A DNA stretch of 64,000 nt from Echeneis naucrates (lineage: Eukaryota; Chordata; Actinopteri; Carangiformes; Echeneidae): contig NC_042529.1 in NCBI RefSeq assembly GCF_900963305.1, forward strand, positions 131,501-195,500. Direction: 5' to 3'. Made by a program: the position numbers and the translations under genes. Of the stretch, positions 13,400 through 26,065 are shown one piece after another (the stretch's first letter is position 1; each line of letters begins with the position of its first letter). The notes under the pieces were generated by a model. It saw only the letters and a program-made list of their open reading frames with translations, did not search any database and had not been told where the DNA came from.

Positions 13400-13820
13400 A
13401 CAATTTGCCACGGTCTTCATGTTCCCGAAGCTCCGCCCCAGCCAACAGCCTAGCCTACTTTGGTTTTAAGTCACAGCTCCCTCACTGTCGCGATTTTAAC
13501 CCCCACTGAACACCAGCAGGCAGGTCCAGGATCAGTTCCTGATAACAGCAGGAAGTTGTGTGTTTGTTATCCAGAAAGCTGGATGACAGGAAGTTATGTC
13601 AGATGTTTTTGGCGAACTGAACCTTTAAACTTTTCAAACCTTTATCAGAAAATCTCAAAATTTGCAGGGCAAACATCCTCCCTCTCTGCTCACCTCTAAA
13701 TTGTGAACCTGCTACTCCTGCATCTCTGCCCCACCCACCTTGCCTTCACCCCTGTGGCCCCGCCCCTGCCCTCTGTTTTGGTACTGTTTCTTGTCAGAAG
13801 GTGTGTTTTTATTTTTGATG

Positions 13821-13826
13821 AATAAA
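13821..13826 (+). terminator. acta2 polyadenylation signal
   Basis: AATAAA lies about 420 bases after the acta2 stop. A further AATAAA is near 14047 and could be an alternative. Confidence 0.6.
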
Positions 13827-13839
13827 GCTTGAATGTTGT

Positions 13840-14823
13840 CACTGGTGTTATCTTCATTGTTGGAGTGCAGAACACATTCCATGTTGAATGATGTCACAGA
13901 GTGTATGATGATGTCACGTTAGTTGAACTCTGGGTAGGTGAGCAGGAAGCGTGGCTTCATTGTACTGTCTACATTAGAAAATGTAGAGAAATATGCAAAA
14001 AGTGTGGCGTCAACAACATGGAGGTAACAGACCATGGCCCCTGGAGACAATAAAGAGCTGTCATACCAGACCACTGTGTATTGTCCTCAGTCTGACTGTC
14101 AGTGAACGCCTCGTGGCATCATTATCCTGAACTTCACAAACATGAGGCTGACTCCCTACGCTGTTTTAACCTGGAGCCAGCGGGCAGGGGAGGTCAGGAT
14201 AAGGCCTGGTTGAGGTCTCTGGACCAGGAAGTAAAGCTGTTGATGTTCAGACACAATTTTTACGAGGAAACAAACTTAAAAAAATTATTTATTTAAAGTG
14301 AACAGAGGCAGTCCAGGAAACAGATACAGACAGAACATCCTGCAGCGTCAGCGACCAAAAACCCAACATCACTTTTACAGCTTTTAATTTGAAGCCAAAC
14401 ACAAGCACAAAGAAGAGGAACCTGGATTCACTGAGTATGGACTGACACAGACCAAAAAAGACACATCAGTGGAGTTCTGGTCCAGGACTCTGTTATCCCA
14501 GACTTAAGACTGAGGCAGAACTTAAAGTCTCAGAGATCTTTTGGACCCTGAGTTTGGACCAGTAGGTCTGTAGAAAAGTTCAGGTGTCCTGACTTTGCGC
14601 GGTCAGGTTCTTTAGTTATGTCGATTCAGGGGGAACCTGAGACTGAAACCACGAGCCCTGAGTCATGTGTACAGGCAACCAATGAGAGGGCAGAGATGGA
14701 GCCTGACAGGCCCGGGGTAAAAAATCCAGAGAGGCCCCACCCGCTAGTTAGGTCTCCAAGAGACGTCCAGGTCTGAACTGGTCCTAAAGTAAGAGCTTCA
14801 AGTGAGTAAAGAACCAGCAGCTG

Positions 14824-14858
<35 letters not shown>

Positions 14859-14906
14859 GTTCACAGTTTTCTTGCAGCGGTGGACGCACAGATGGCTTCC
14901 TGTCTG
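13840..14906. other. acta2-stambpl1 tail-to-tail intergenic region
   Basis: The two genes converge here. A TTTATT at 14289-14294, which reads AATAAA on the minus strand, is the likely end of the stambpl1 transcript, so 14290-14906 would be its 3' UTR. A CA microsatellite lies at about 14826-14856. No other gene was seen. Confidence 0.5.
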
Positions 14907-17206
14907 TCACCTGAGGTCCAGCAGACTGACCTTTGAGTCCCTGACCACCACATGCTTACACACCTGAGGGCGAGACATCAGACAAACAGAGAGAGAGGGG
15001 CTGCAGTCAGATCTGTTTCAATCTTAAAGGAACAGAACACTCATGTAGCTCAGCACAAAGCCTGGAAACCTGACGAGATCAACACATTCAGAGACAACAA
15101 CTACATGTTCCAACGACAACTAAAGTAAGAACAACAACAACTACTGTAAGAACTACAACAACTACAGTAATAACTACAGCGACAATTACAGTAAGAACTA
15201 GCTTCCCCAAAGCCTGAACTGTCTGAACACCTGTCAGGGACCAAGAGGGTGAAGAGGAAAGTCCTTACAGTGAACAGAGGAGGCTCCTTGGAGTGAGGAT
15301 GGAAACCTTTGAGTCTGCAGCCCGAAACCTCCGACATGCCTGGACCCGTGAGTCTGAACACACCAGTACTGGGGAGGAGGGGTGGGAGAGGGGGGTCAGA
15401 GGGGGGTCGGGGTGTGTGTGTGTGTGGGTGTGTGTGTGAGAGAAAGAGAGAGACATACTCATTGTGTTTGGGTGCACAGACGATGGCGACGGCCTCCGGC
15501 AGCATCAGCTGATAGGAACAGTGAGTGTGAAGGTCGACACTCGAGAGGAACGCCGTCTGAGTGGGATGAGTCTGAGAGACAGCAGCTGAATGAGGACACA
15601 GACCTGACTGTCCCCTGGGCTGACTGTCCCCTGGACTGAATAAGGACACAGACCTGGCTGTCCCCTGGGCTGAATGAGGACACAGACCTGGCTGTCCCCT
15701 GGGCTGAACGAGGACACAGATCTGACTGTCCCCTGGACTGGATAAGGACACAGACCTGACTGTACCCTGGACTGGATGAGGACACAGATCTGACTGTCCC
15801 CTGGACTGGATGAGGACACAGACCTGACTGTACCCTGGACTGAATAAGGACACAGATCTGACTGTCCCCTGGACTGGATGAGGACACAGACCTGGCTGTC
15901 CCCTGGGCTGACTGTCCCCTGGACTGAATAAGGACACAGACCTGGCTGTCCCCTGGACTGAACGAGGACACAGATCTGACTGTCCCCTGGACTGAATAAG
16001 GACACAGACCTGACTGTACCCTGGACTGGATGAGGACACAGACCTGGCTGTCCCCTGGGCTGAATAAGGACACAGACCTGGCTGTCCCCTGGGCTGAATG
16101 AGGACACAGACCTGACTGTACCCTGGACTGAATAAGGACACAGACCTGGCTGTCCCCTGGGCTGAATGAGGACACAGACCTGGCTGTCCCCTGGGCTGAA
16201 TGAGGACACAGACCTGGCTGTCCCCTGGGCTGAATGAGGACACAGACCTGGCTGTCCCCTGGGCTGACTGTCCCCTGGACTGAACGAGGACACAGATCTG
16301 ACTGTCCCCTGGACTGGATGAGGACACAGACCTGGCTGTCCCCTGGACTGGATGAGGACACAGACCTGGCTGTCCCCTGGGCTGACTGTCCCCTGGACTG
16401 AATGAGGACACAGACCTGACTGTACCCTGGACTGAATGAGGACACAGACCTGGCTGTCCCCTGGGCTGTGAGGACATATTTCTGATTTTCAGTATAAACT
16501 GAAGTGATGATCAGAGGGTTAGTGGATAAATGAACACCAACAGAGCAGCAGAGTGAGAGCTCCGTCCCTTCCTCTCTCCCCATCTGCCTCTCGACCACAG
16601 TCGCTGTGTTGCCATGGTGATATGTGACCATGCAAATGAGGAAAAGAGCAGGTCAGTTTTCTGTGTGTGAGATGAGGGGGCGTATGGTGCGTTTGTGCTA
16701 GTTTCTATCACTCTGTGGGGACATCACAGGCGTACCTGTTTATCTTAGACGTCCATGATTTTGATGTTGAGGGGACAAAAGGACCCCAGGACACATCTTA
16801 ACTAAAGGTCTACTTGTTCTGAAGCTCTAAATCAGAGCCCATAGTATTCATGAGCAAATTGAGGTGATGACGGCATGAATTGATGAAGACCATTTGATGC
16901 TGTCAAAAGCTCTGGAAAGGTGCGTGAGTAAACTTTTGAGATTGGTTTCTCAGCTGCATCATGAATGAACAACTGTTTGTGTTTCTGTCTTTGTTTACCA
17001 CTGCATGCAGTCTTGGTTTATGGTGTGTGTTTAGTGCATGCACATACATGGATCCAGCCCAGCGTCAGTAGGTTTTGTTGGTCCTGGAAGCTGAAAAGTT
17101 CCTCCACGTTCTCCATGTCACAGAAATCTGGACCGGCTGACTGTTTAGGGATCACAATGTGAGTCAGCACAAACTCATTGTGTGTCTGAGGATGAGAGAC
17201 ATTCAC

Positions 17207-17241
<35 letters not shown>

Positions 17242-19255
17242 ATAAATCATTTTAACCTTTAAAAACTTCCCTGTAGTTCAGGTGAATTCGGATCTATCCT
17301 AGACTCAGAGTTCACAGTAAACTGCCTCACCAGCCGTCCACACAGGACACCGCAAGTCTCGATCCCTTGCGCAGTGTTGGCGTCGGCCAGCAGGAGGAAA
17401 CGGTATGTCAGGTCTCTGGGAATCACCACCCGCCTCAGACCCTCCACCCTCTGAGCTGCACACACAAAACAAACACACCAGGACATCAGATCAGGTGACA
17501 TCTTTCTCCTCTCAGGTAAACAACGTGCAGGTATGCCTTACTGTGCACTCCGCCCAGCGTGGCAGCTGGTTGGCTAGCGGGAGCAGGTGGTTTGTTTCTG
17601 TTTGGGTCCGCCCCCTGACAATGTACTGTGTCTTTCGGGGGCTGCTGAGAAAGACAGGAGCCGTCCGTCACCTCCGGCACTTTGGTCGCCACCTGCTGCA
17701 CAAACTGACAAAGACCAGGAAGTGGAAGGGGCCGCTGCCTGTGACAGTAACAGCATTAACAGTGTTATCTAATCATACCTTTGGCTCTGCCTCCTCTCCT
17801 CTCCTATTGGCCAGTTCCTGGCGCCTCAACTGGTCCTCAAAATAACGAAACTGTTCTGATTCGATCTGCATCCGTCGCAGGGCGGCAACACGCTGCCTCT
17901 CTCCCTCCAGTAACAGGACACGCCGCCTGTCTTCTTCCAATAGAGACAGATGCTGCAGCTGCTGGCCACACCCCTCGACGACCATGGGCTGGCTCTGAGG
18001 AAACAAATTATGTTAAAAGCAGCTATGGCATCATGGGTACTGAAGTATTTAGAGCCACCAGACCTGAGCTCTGAGGTACTCGCTGTGTTCCCTGCTGTAT
18101 TTCTCCTGAAGACGCTTCTTCAGCTCATCTTTACGGGGAAACGCCACTTCCTGGAGTTTCTACACACAGAGACAGGCAGGAAGTGGCACCACTGTTAACA
18201 ACTGGAACCAAGTCTGAGACCATGATGCACCTGTACAGGGTGGTACCTTCATGATAAGCTGCTTCTCAGGGACGTTGCACTGCTGGTAGTCTCTGTGACC
18301 GGGCAGCTTCTCTACAAACAGACTGAACATGTTTAATGTGAGAGATGGAAATGACCACGATGTCACCTCCTCGTGATGTCAGCACGTGTCATTTCTTACG
18401 TGATGAACTTGTTGTAGAGGACGTAGGCGTTCTCCAGGCTTCCCTCCTCCAGATAAACTGCTGCCATGCGCTCCATCTCGACACCAGAGCGGAAGTAGCG
18501 TCGTGGTGCAATGTCCTCGTTGATCTCCACGCTGCATCCCATTTTCCCCAGCGCCCGGACACGCTCTGCCGCCGTCAGGGACACATCAGTGTAGTCCGGT
18601 TCTGCTGCCAGCTTCTTCTACGCAAAAGACACACACCATCAATGTCACAAAACAGGAGCCTGCAGCTTCTCAGCAGAATCCGATTACACCTGGTGATGCC
18701 ACCTCAGGTGTTGAGGACGTGAACACTAATTAGGTCATTCTTCAGATTCATAACATCCAGGAAAGTTTGGTCCAGGTGATTTCATGGTTTGATAATTCTA
18801 TCCAATAATTCATTGATGTGAATGTACCTGACTCACCAGCTACCCCTGAAGGTTTACTGATGATGAGGATGGAGGCTGGTCAGAAAACCAGGTGACTGGA
18901 CCTGGGGGGACCCGACCTGAGTGTGACCTTTGACCTTAAGCTGAAGTTACCACCCCCCCCTTTAACATCTGACAGCTGAGCTAAGCAGGGAGCTCAGATG
19001 TGCCATCTCTGTCTGGAGCCTGAATGCTGCATTTGTTAGAGGGTGAAAGAGGATAAACCAGCTCTCTGTTCATCTGTTCACTGAGATTGGAGGGGCGAAT
19101 GGATGAATGAAAATGTGAAGGAAAGAAAGGGAAGGACTGAGGCACGAGGCTACGACACAGAGTAGGAAGGAAGGAAGGAAAGAGAAGTGAGAGGAGAAGA
19201 AATTACCTTTTTTACTTCATTATGATGGATTTTATTATTTCTTTCTGTAATACTG

Positions 19256-19289
<34 letters not shown>

Positions 19290-19781
19290 GGATACTCAAA
19301 TAGCAGCCGTGGGAAATCTGACTGATATTTCAGAGCAGAGATCCATCTTCTCTGACAAATCATGCATTGATCAGAAGCTGAACAGTATGATCTGGTTTTC
19401 ATGTTTTCCCAGAAACTTCAGGATAATTTTTGAAAAACAAATCTTGCAGTAGCCGACTGTTCTGAACAGTTTAAACTCTGATATCATCATTTTGTAGAAA
19501 CTCTGAGAGCAAACACAAAGTGTTCCCGGGATTTGACAAATGTGATGTAGGCTTTTGATTTGAAAGTCTTGGCATGGTTTCTCCATCACTTCAGATGGAA
19601 ATATATTTACATCCTGACACAAATAAACACAATCATAAAGCTGTCACTCAGAAACTGTTTCCTGACCCCAAAAGTTTAGTGAGTCCCAACAATGTCTGTC
19701 AATCCAATGTCCTGACATGAGTAAAACAAGAACACACACAGAAACACTCACCAGTGTATTTAAACTGAAGTCTTGGTCCAT
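14907..19781 (-). CDS. stambpl1: STAM-binding-protein-like 1, JAMM deubiquitinase (AMSH-like)
   Basis: Complete frame of 443 aa (human 436). Exons in gene order: 19781-19752, 18617-18400, 18322-18247, 18159-18064, 17994-17779, 17704-17542, 17455-17331, 17185-17048, 15571-15459, 15368-15269, 14963-14907. The enzyme is a zinc protease that cuts K63-linked ubiquitin chains at endosomes. The N-terminal MIT-like domain ([15 protein letters not shown], about residues 45-60) and a coiled coil rich in E, R and Q around 140-210 precede the JAMM/MPN+ domain. Zinc-site residues are visible: E299 in GIETCG, H354 and H356 in GWIHTHPT, S364 and D367 in SSVD. The end, LLDLR, and VCKHVVV match STAMBPL1. The intron between the exons carrying H354 and H356 holds a 34-bp minisatellite. 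Upstream non-coding exon(s) probably lie at 21931-22180. The 1.1 kb intron 18618-19751 and the 2.1 kb first intron hold nothing else coding. Confidence 0.96.
15600..16468. repeat. 34-bp minisatellite in stambpl1 intron
   Basis: Roughly two dozen tandem units of 34 bp share the core GAGGACACAGACCTG and CTGTCCCCTGG, with occasional 15-17 bp half units (CTGACTGTCCCCTGG). Spacing of successive cores is exactly 34, for example 15676 to 15710. Units vary at a few fixed positions (CTGGCTG or CTGACTG, TCCCC or TACCC, GGGCTG or GGACTG). The length is not a multiple of three, so all three minus-strand frames are read in turn and happen to be free of stops. Confidence 0.95.
17208..17239. repeat. AG dinucleotide repeat
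   Basis: About fifteen AG units lie in the stambpl1 intron just upstream (gene sense) of the exon at 17185-17048. Confidence 0.9.
19256..19288. repeat. AAT trinucleotide repeat
   Basis: About eleven AAT/TAA units in the stambpl1 intron between the first two coding exons. Confidence 0.9.
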
Positions 19782-20639
19782 GTTGTGTGTGTGTGTGTGT
19801 TTGTGTGCATTTCACTATTTGGCCCACACTTGGCTCATCCATCTGTCACCTCCCATCACGCTTCTCTGCAAAGGAGACAAGGAACAGAAGACAAACTGAC
19901 AATTTTCTCTGAAACATTCCTTTAACTCAGAAGTTGCTAGCATGGCAGCTAAAGCTAGGAGTCAGAGAGAGTTTTATTTTCCATTCTCCCCTGGTTGTCG
20001 CTCACCCGCCGGTTTGGTCCATGATTACCATGACAAATATGACTAATCACTGGCTGAGTCATCTACTTAAACAAAGAAAAGACCACCACCACCACCAAGA
20101 TGTCTGCTGGGCCTGGATGATGTCACCATGGCAACAGTTGCCTCCAGCCTGGAGATGCCATCCCTTTATGACACAAAGTCATAAATGGATCACCAGATGT
20201 TACACAGCAGAGCTTTGTCATTTTTTATTAATCTGTTGATGCCCCACAGTTGAAGGCCATGGTCCTCCTCAGAGACATGTGGATCAGGAGGGGGACATCT
20301 TCGGTCAGGGGCCTTTGTTGCCCTCAAGGGGCAGATGATGATGCACTGGGAAACTTACCTGGGCAGGTAGCACTAAGAGCAAATTCAAACCAGAAGTTTC
20401 CATTGCGCACAAAGATAGACTAACTAATGAAAAAGACATCGGGCTCAGAGTGTTACCGTAGTAACAGCTGGAGCCAGGTCCACTCATCAGGTGACAGTCT
20501 GATCCAAAGACTATTTAGAAACCTAGAGAGGGACCTGGACTCAGGTCAAAAGCGCGTTCAACCTTCATTCTATTCTCTTATGTCTAATGAAGTCAGACTG
20601 CATTGAAGTCTCTGGGAAAATGTCCCTCCTCCTCAGTAA

Positions 20640-20930
20640 ACGTTTTCCTGATGAGTTTATGGTCTCAGTCTGAAATACAACTTGATGTTAATTTTTTAAA
20701 TAATGCTCAATTTGGAGGGAAACAGAGCAGGAAGGAGGGGAAGGGTTGGGGTGGGGCTATTGTGTGATTGACGGACTGTATCATCCAGTCAGGAGAGATG
20801 ACACAGAATGTCAGCTCTAGCCATCACTACTCCTCAGATCCACCTTCTCCACCAAATATGGTTTCTATTGGTTTGAAAAACCAACGTGGCCAACAAAGAG
20901 CAGGTCACTGACGGATGACAGTCTGTTTGA
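20640..20930. repeat. Dispersed repeat in stambpl1 first intron
   Basis: The stretch from GATGAGTTTATGGTCTCAGTCT through GAAGGAGGGG, a GGGGCTAT block and GTCAGGAGAG is closely similar to 56388-56565 upstream of lect2. Its continuation (CCACCTTCTCCACCAAATATGG, then a TTCTATTGGTTT block) resembles 57710-57760 and 59270-59320. It is therefore a repeat shared by distant places in the window. The family was not recognised. Confidence 0.5.
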
Positions 20931-21859
20931 TGTCTGCCGAGGTGTGAAAATCAAATGCTCCAGTCTCAGACCCAGTGAGAATGCAGTGAGGGGGTGTTGG
21001 ACAGATCAACACCAATCAGACCTCTGAATAGTAAAAGTGTTGCAATGTCTGACTGACTAAACCACCCTGCTCATCCACATTCACGCTACTGCTGCATGCG
21101 ACCTTTAACCTCCTCAAAGAAACATGTGGTCATACCTGAACAGGAGACATGGCTCCTGTTGGACATGAAACTGTCACAAGTCTGCCTGGATACAGTTGCT
21201 AATGTTCTTCTTCTTAACTCTACAGCTACACTATTTATTCTGAAATAATTCCCACAAATGAAAACAGAAACTCTGAATTTTCATTGGGTAAGTTAAGGGT
21301 CTGTTAAGGGGAGTTCACATGTTAAAATCACTTCAATCCACAGAGAAGCTAAGATTCATTTACAAATACTATTCTAAGGTATTTTGCTTTCATGTAACCT
21401 TGAATACACTCCATTAAAACCACCTTAATATATAATTATCCATGAATTTAAGCATCAAATAGATGACATCAGATGATTAACGTGAAGTTTGAGGGCCATG
21501 CACCAGTTTTTACGGTGTTTTATTACATTTTTTATTTTAGTCCTTAAATGCTGCTTTTGTTAAAACTCCTTAAATCAAACAAAGCTGTCTGTAACATTCA
21601 GGGTTTTTAAACTCTTATTATTTTAGAACTAATTAATCATCCCTTAATTACTGAATGAATGAATGAAGTGTAAAACGTTTCAGTTTTTTTCCTGTTAAAT
21701 GATAAATACATAAACTCATCAACCCTGACTTTCAAAATAAGAGTTAAGAGAAAATGCTGAGATGAACCTTTAAAGCAGCAAAATGTTACCCTCTCCTTTA
21801 ACCTTTAACCTCCACCTGTCTGTTTCGTGCCCTACATTAAACTGGCATCTCTGAGGTCA

Positions 21860-22190
21860 AACCGGAAATCACAGACCCGGAGGAGGGCTGAGAGGACCGA
21901 AAGCTCCGCGAAGAAGGAGAATGATTGTACCTGTTGTCGCAGCCTCTTGACATCACATGTGGAGCTAGGGGACCAGTGCCTCTGAGATCGGATCCGGACC
22001 CAGTCCCGACACCAGGACCGGACCGGGCCCAATGAGTCCAGGTGAGCGAAGCCGGTGATAAAATGGCTGAAAGCTCCGGAGCCAATTCACACGGACTGCT
22101 GTCAGAGATGGAGGAGCTCACAGATCGTCTCTGCGCTCAGACTGTTCACTCACATCTTCCGGTTTCACTGCGTGGGCGGGGAAGTGCACA
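21860..22190 (-). promoter_or_regulatory. Likely stambpl1 promoter and 5' leader
   Basis: This is the most CpG-rich stretch between the stambpl1 first coding exon and ankrd22. On the minus strand it has two plausible splice donors: CAACAG|GTACAA after 21931 and GATCT|GTGAGC after 22122. Either could end a non-coding first exon. The exact start is unknown. Confidence 0.4.
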
Positions 22191-22656
22191 TGCGCACTAC
22201 TGCTCTCAGAGATGGGACTAAATCAGCTAAGATGAATCATTCTAAGAAATGTATCAGACACCAAACTGAGCTGAGGTGGCATCCAGCCAGTGGCGGTGCA
22301 GATGCTATGGGAATGCTCAATACTCAAGAGAAGGTGCTTTGAATTTTGGGACATTTAATTATGCAACGATCAGCATATATATACACACACACGCATATAT
22401 ACATATAGACATTTCTTGGTGGGTGTTAAGCGGGTACAATGGCTATTATGGGGAGCTACAGCACCACCTAGCGGCGACTGGCGCCGCCATTGCATCCAGC
22501 GCATCTTCATCATCATCTCCATCAACTCCATCGTCTTCATCATCAGCAGCATCATCTTCATTATCAATAGGGTGTGTGCTCACTGAATCATCGGTGTTTT
22601 GGCTTCGGGCACTTCCTGTGTAGACTCGTCTTACATCAGGTATCGCCAGGTGTGCC

Positions 22657-22687
<31 letters not shown>

Positions 22688-23150
22688 AATTCAAATGATC
22701 TAAAAACGGGTAACTCGACTGTATCAGAACCTGAAATATTCGGATCAAACTGGAGGGAACACAGGAAGTGAGAGAAGTGACGTCACAAAATAAAAGAAAA
22801 CGTGACAAAAAATTTACGTTTTCTGGTGATTTTTAATAAAGATGAAGAAGGAAAAGACGGAAACGTCATTATTACCTGGCGGGAAAAGCAGAAACACAGA
22901 CACATGTTTTCAGAATGTGTGCATAAATAAATTAATAAATGACAGTTGTGTTGTTATGTTGTTCTTTGATATGTATTAGTCTCTACATTGATCTTTTATT
23001 TATGTACTGACACATCGTGGTGAAATAATCTGAATATTAAGGAAAAAAAGATCCACTCATACAATCAAGTCTTTTATTTTGAAAAGTAGGATAGGAAATG
23101 TTTGTGCTGCAGGTGCCAGTGTCTTGACGTGTCCAGGTGTGTTCGTACCG
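22191..23150. other. stambpl1-ankrd22 intergenic region
   Basis: No gene was recognised. It contains a degenerate ATC/TCA trinucleotide tract at about 22500-22570 and a GA repeat at about 22666-22688. The head-to-head genes probably share part of this interval as promoter. Confidence 0.5.
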
Positions 23151-23156
23151 GTCGTC

Positions 23157-24651
<1,495 letters not shown>

Positions 24652-25183
24652 TGGACAGAAAGATGATGGAACTGTCTTTGCTGTCACATCCTGTTTAAAG
24701 GTGATGATGTCATCAAAGGTCGATCAAAATCCTGACACAGACCAAGACCAGACCAGGACTGGAATACTGAACTGTACCACATCATGTTTCCTCTTCCTCT
24801 TCTTCAGGTGTTAAACTGAAGGAAAACTCTCTCTGTTTATCATTTATGTTTATTTAACTTCAATAAAAACAGGTTTGGATTGATTCATTGATTGATTAGA
24901 ATAAAACAGAAATGGCAGTACAAACATTGAGCGCCGGCCACACAGGATTCATTTATACTCACATTAAAACAAGGAAAACTAGTCACAGTATTTGCCGTCA
25001 GTATCTGATGTTAACATGCTAACATTAGCTTCAGCCAGTTTCTTTTGGACACTTTAAAACCAGTAAAACCTGTTCAGGTGTGAGGTTAAAAAACCTGTGG
25101 AAGCACAAGAATGCTTCCTGTTACTTCACAATAATTTGATCAGGCCCTAATCAGTGCTGGACAGACTCACACACACACACAGT

Positions 25184-26017
25184 CTAGCGATGTTCCTGCA
25201 GCAGCCTGAGAATGGAGGGAAACATCTCTTTAGGAGCATCGAGACCCCAGATAAAATCCAGATGTTCCCAATGTTCAATGTGTTGATGGTAGACCAGGTG
25301 AGGCACCTGTGGAGAGATGGGCGGGGCTTAAGGCTTCATCATTGTGTTCCTGTCAACTTTGACCTCTTTGACTCTCACCTGAGTGAGGAGAACAGCCACA
25401 TCTTTGGGGTCTGCCAGTGTGTCATGCCCCCCTGAGAACAGGGCAGTGGGAACCTTCATGTCCTGGACACGGTACTGTGGGGGAGTGGACTGAGGCGGGA
25501 CAGAGACAGGAAACAGAGTGACCACACAGACAGAGCAGACTGACCACAAATTTAACATCACATTTTAGTCATCCACATGACCAATAAAACCATTTTACTT
25601 GTGTCTAGACATTTTCATTTCCTCTCAAGGCTCAAAAACTGATCTTCATCAGCCTCATCATTGTCATCTTAATCTTAGACCCAGATCAGGTCTCAGGAAG
25701 ACTGGACTCACCTGGTTGTAGTGCTTCATGTTTCCTACAGGTCCAAAGTCAAATGCCATCAGTCTCCCTCCATGAACGGCCTGAAAGTACAGCTTCACTG
25801 TGAGTGAGCGGGGTCAGTGTCATGTTACCACAACAACATCCATTAAAAACAGCTGGGTGAAAGACACACCAGGCAACACTGACCATTATCTGACAGTACA
25901 GACAGTCTGTTACCTGGGCCCAGTGGACCATGTTCTGGACTGAGGTCCCAGCAGGACAGTGTGTGGTGTAGACAGGAGTCCGAGTCTGGAAATCAAACCC
26001 AGAAATATGACTGTTGG

Positions 26018-26065
<48 letters not shown>

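Noticed and set aside
15600-16468. CRISPR-like repeat array
   Set aside because: Units are contiguous tandem copies without unique spacers, in an intron of a vertebrate gene.
15101-16631. Frames of 262-458 codons with a 34-residue repeat as an independent gene
   Set aside because: The 34-bp array is inside a stambpl1 intron and is open in all three frames simply because its unit lacks stops. I keep it only as a retained-intron curiosity.
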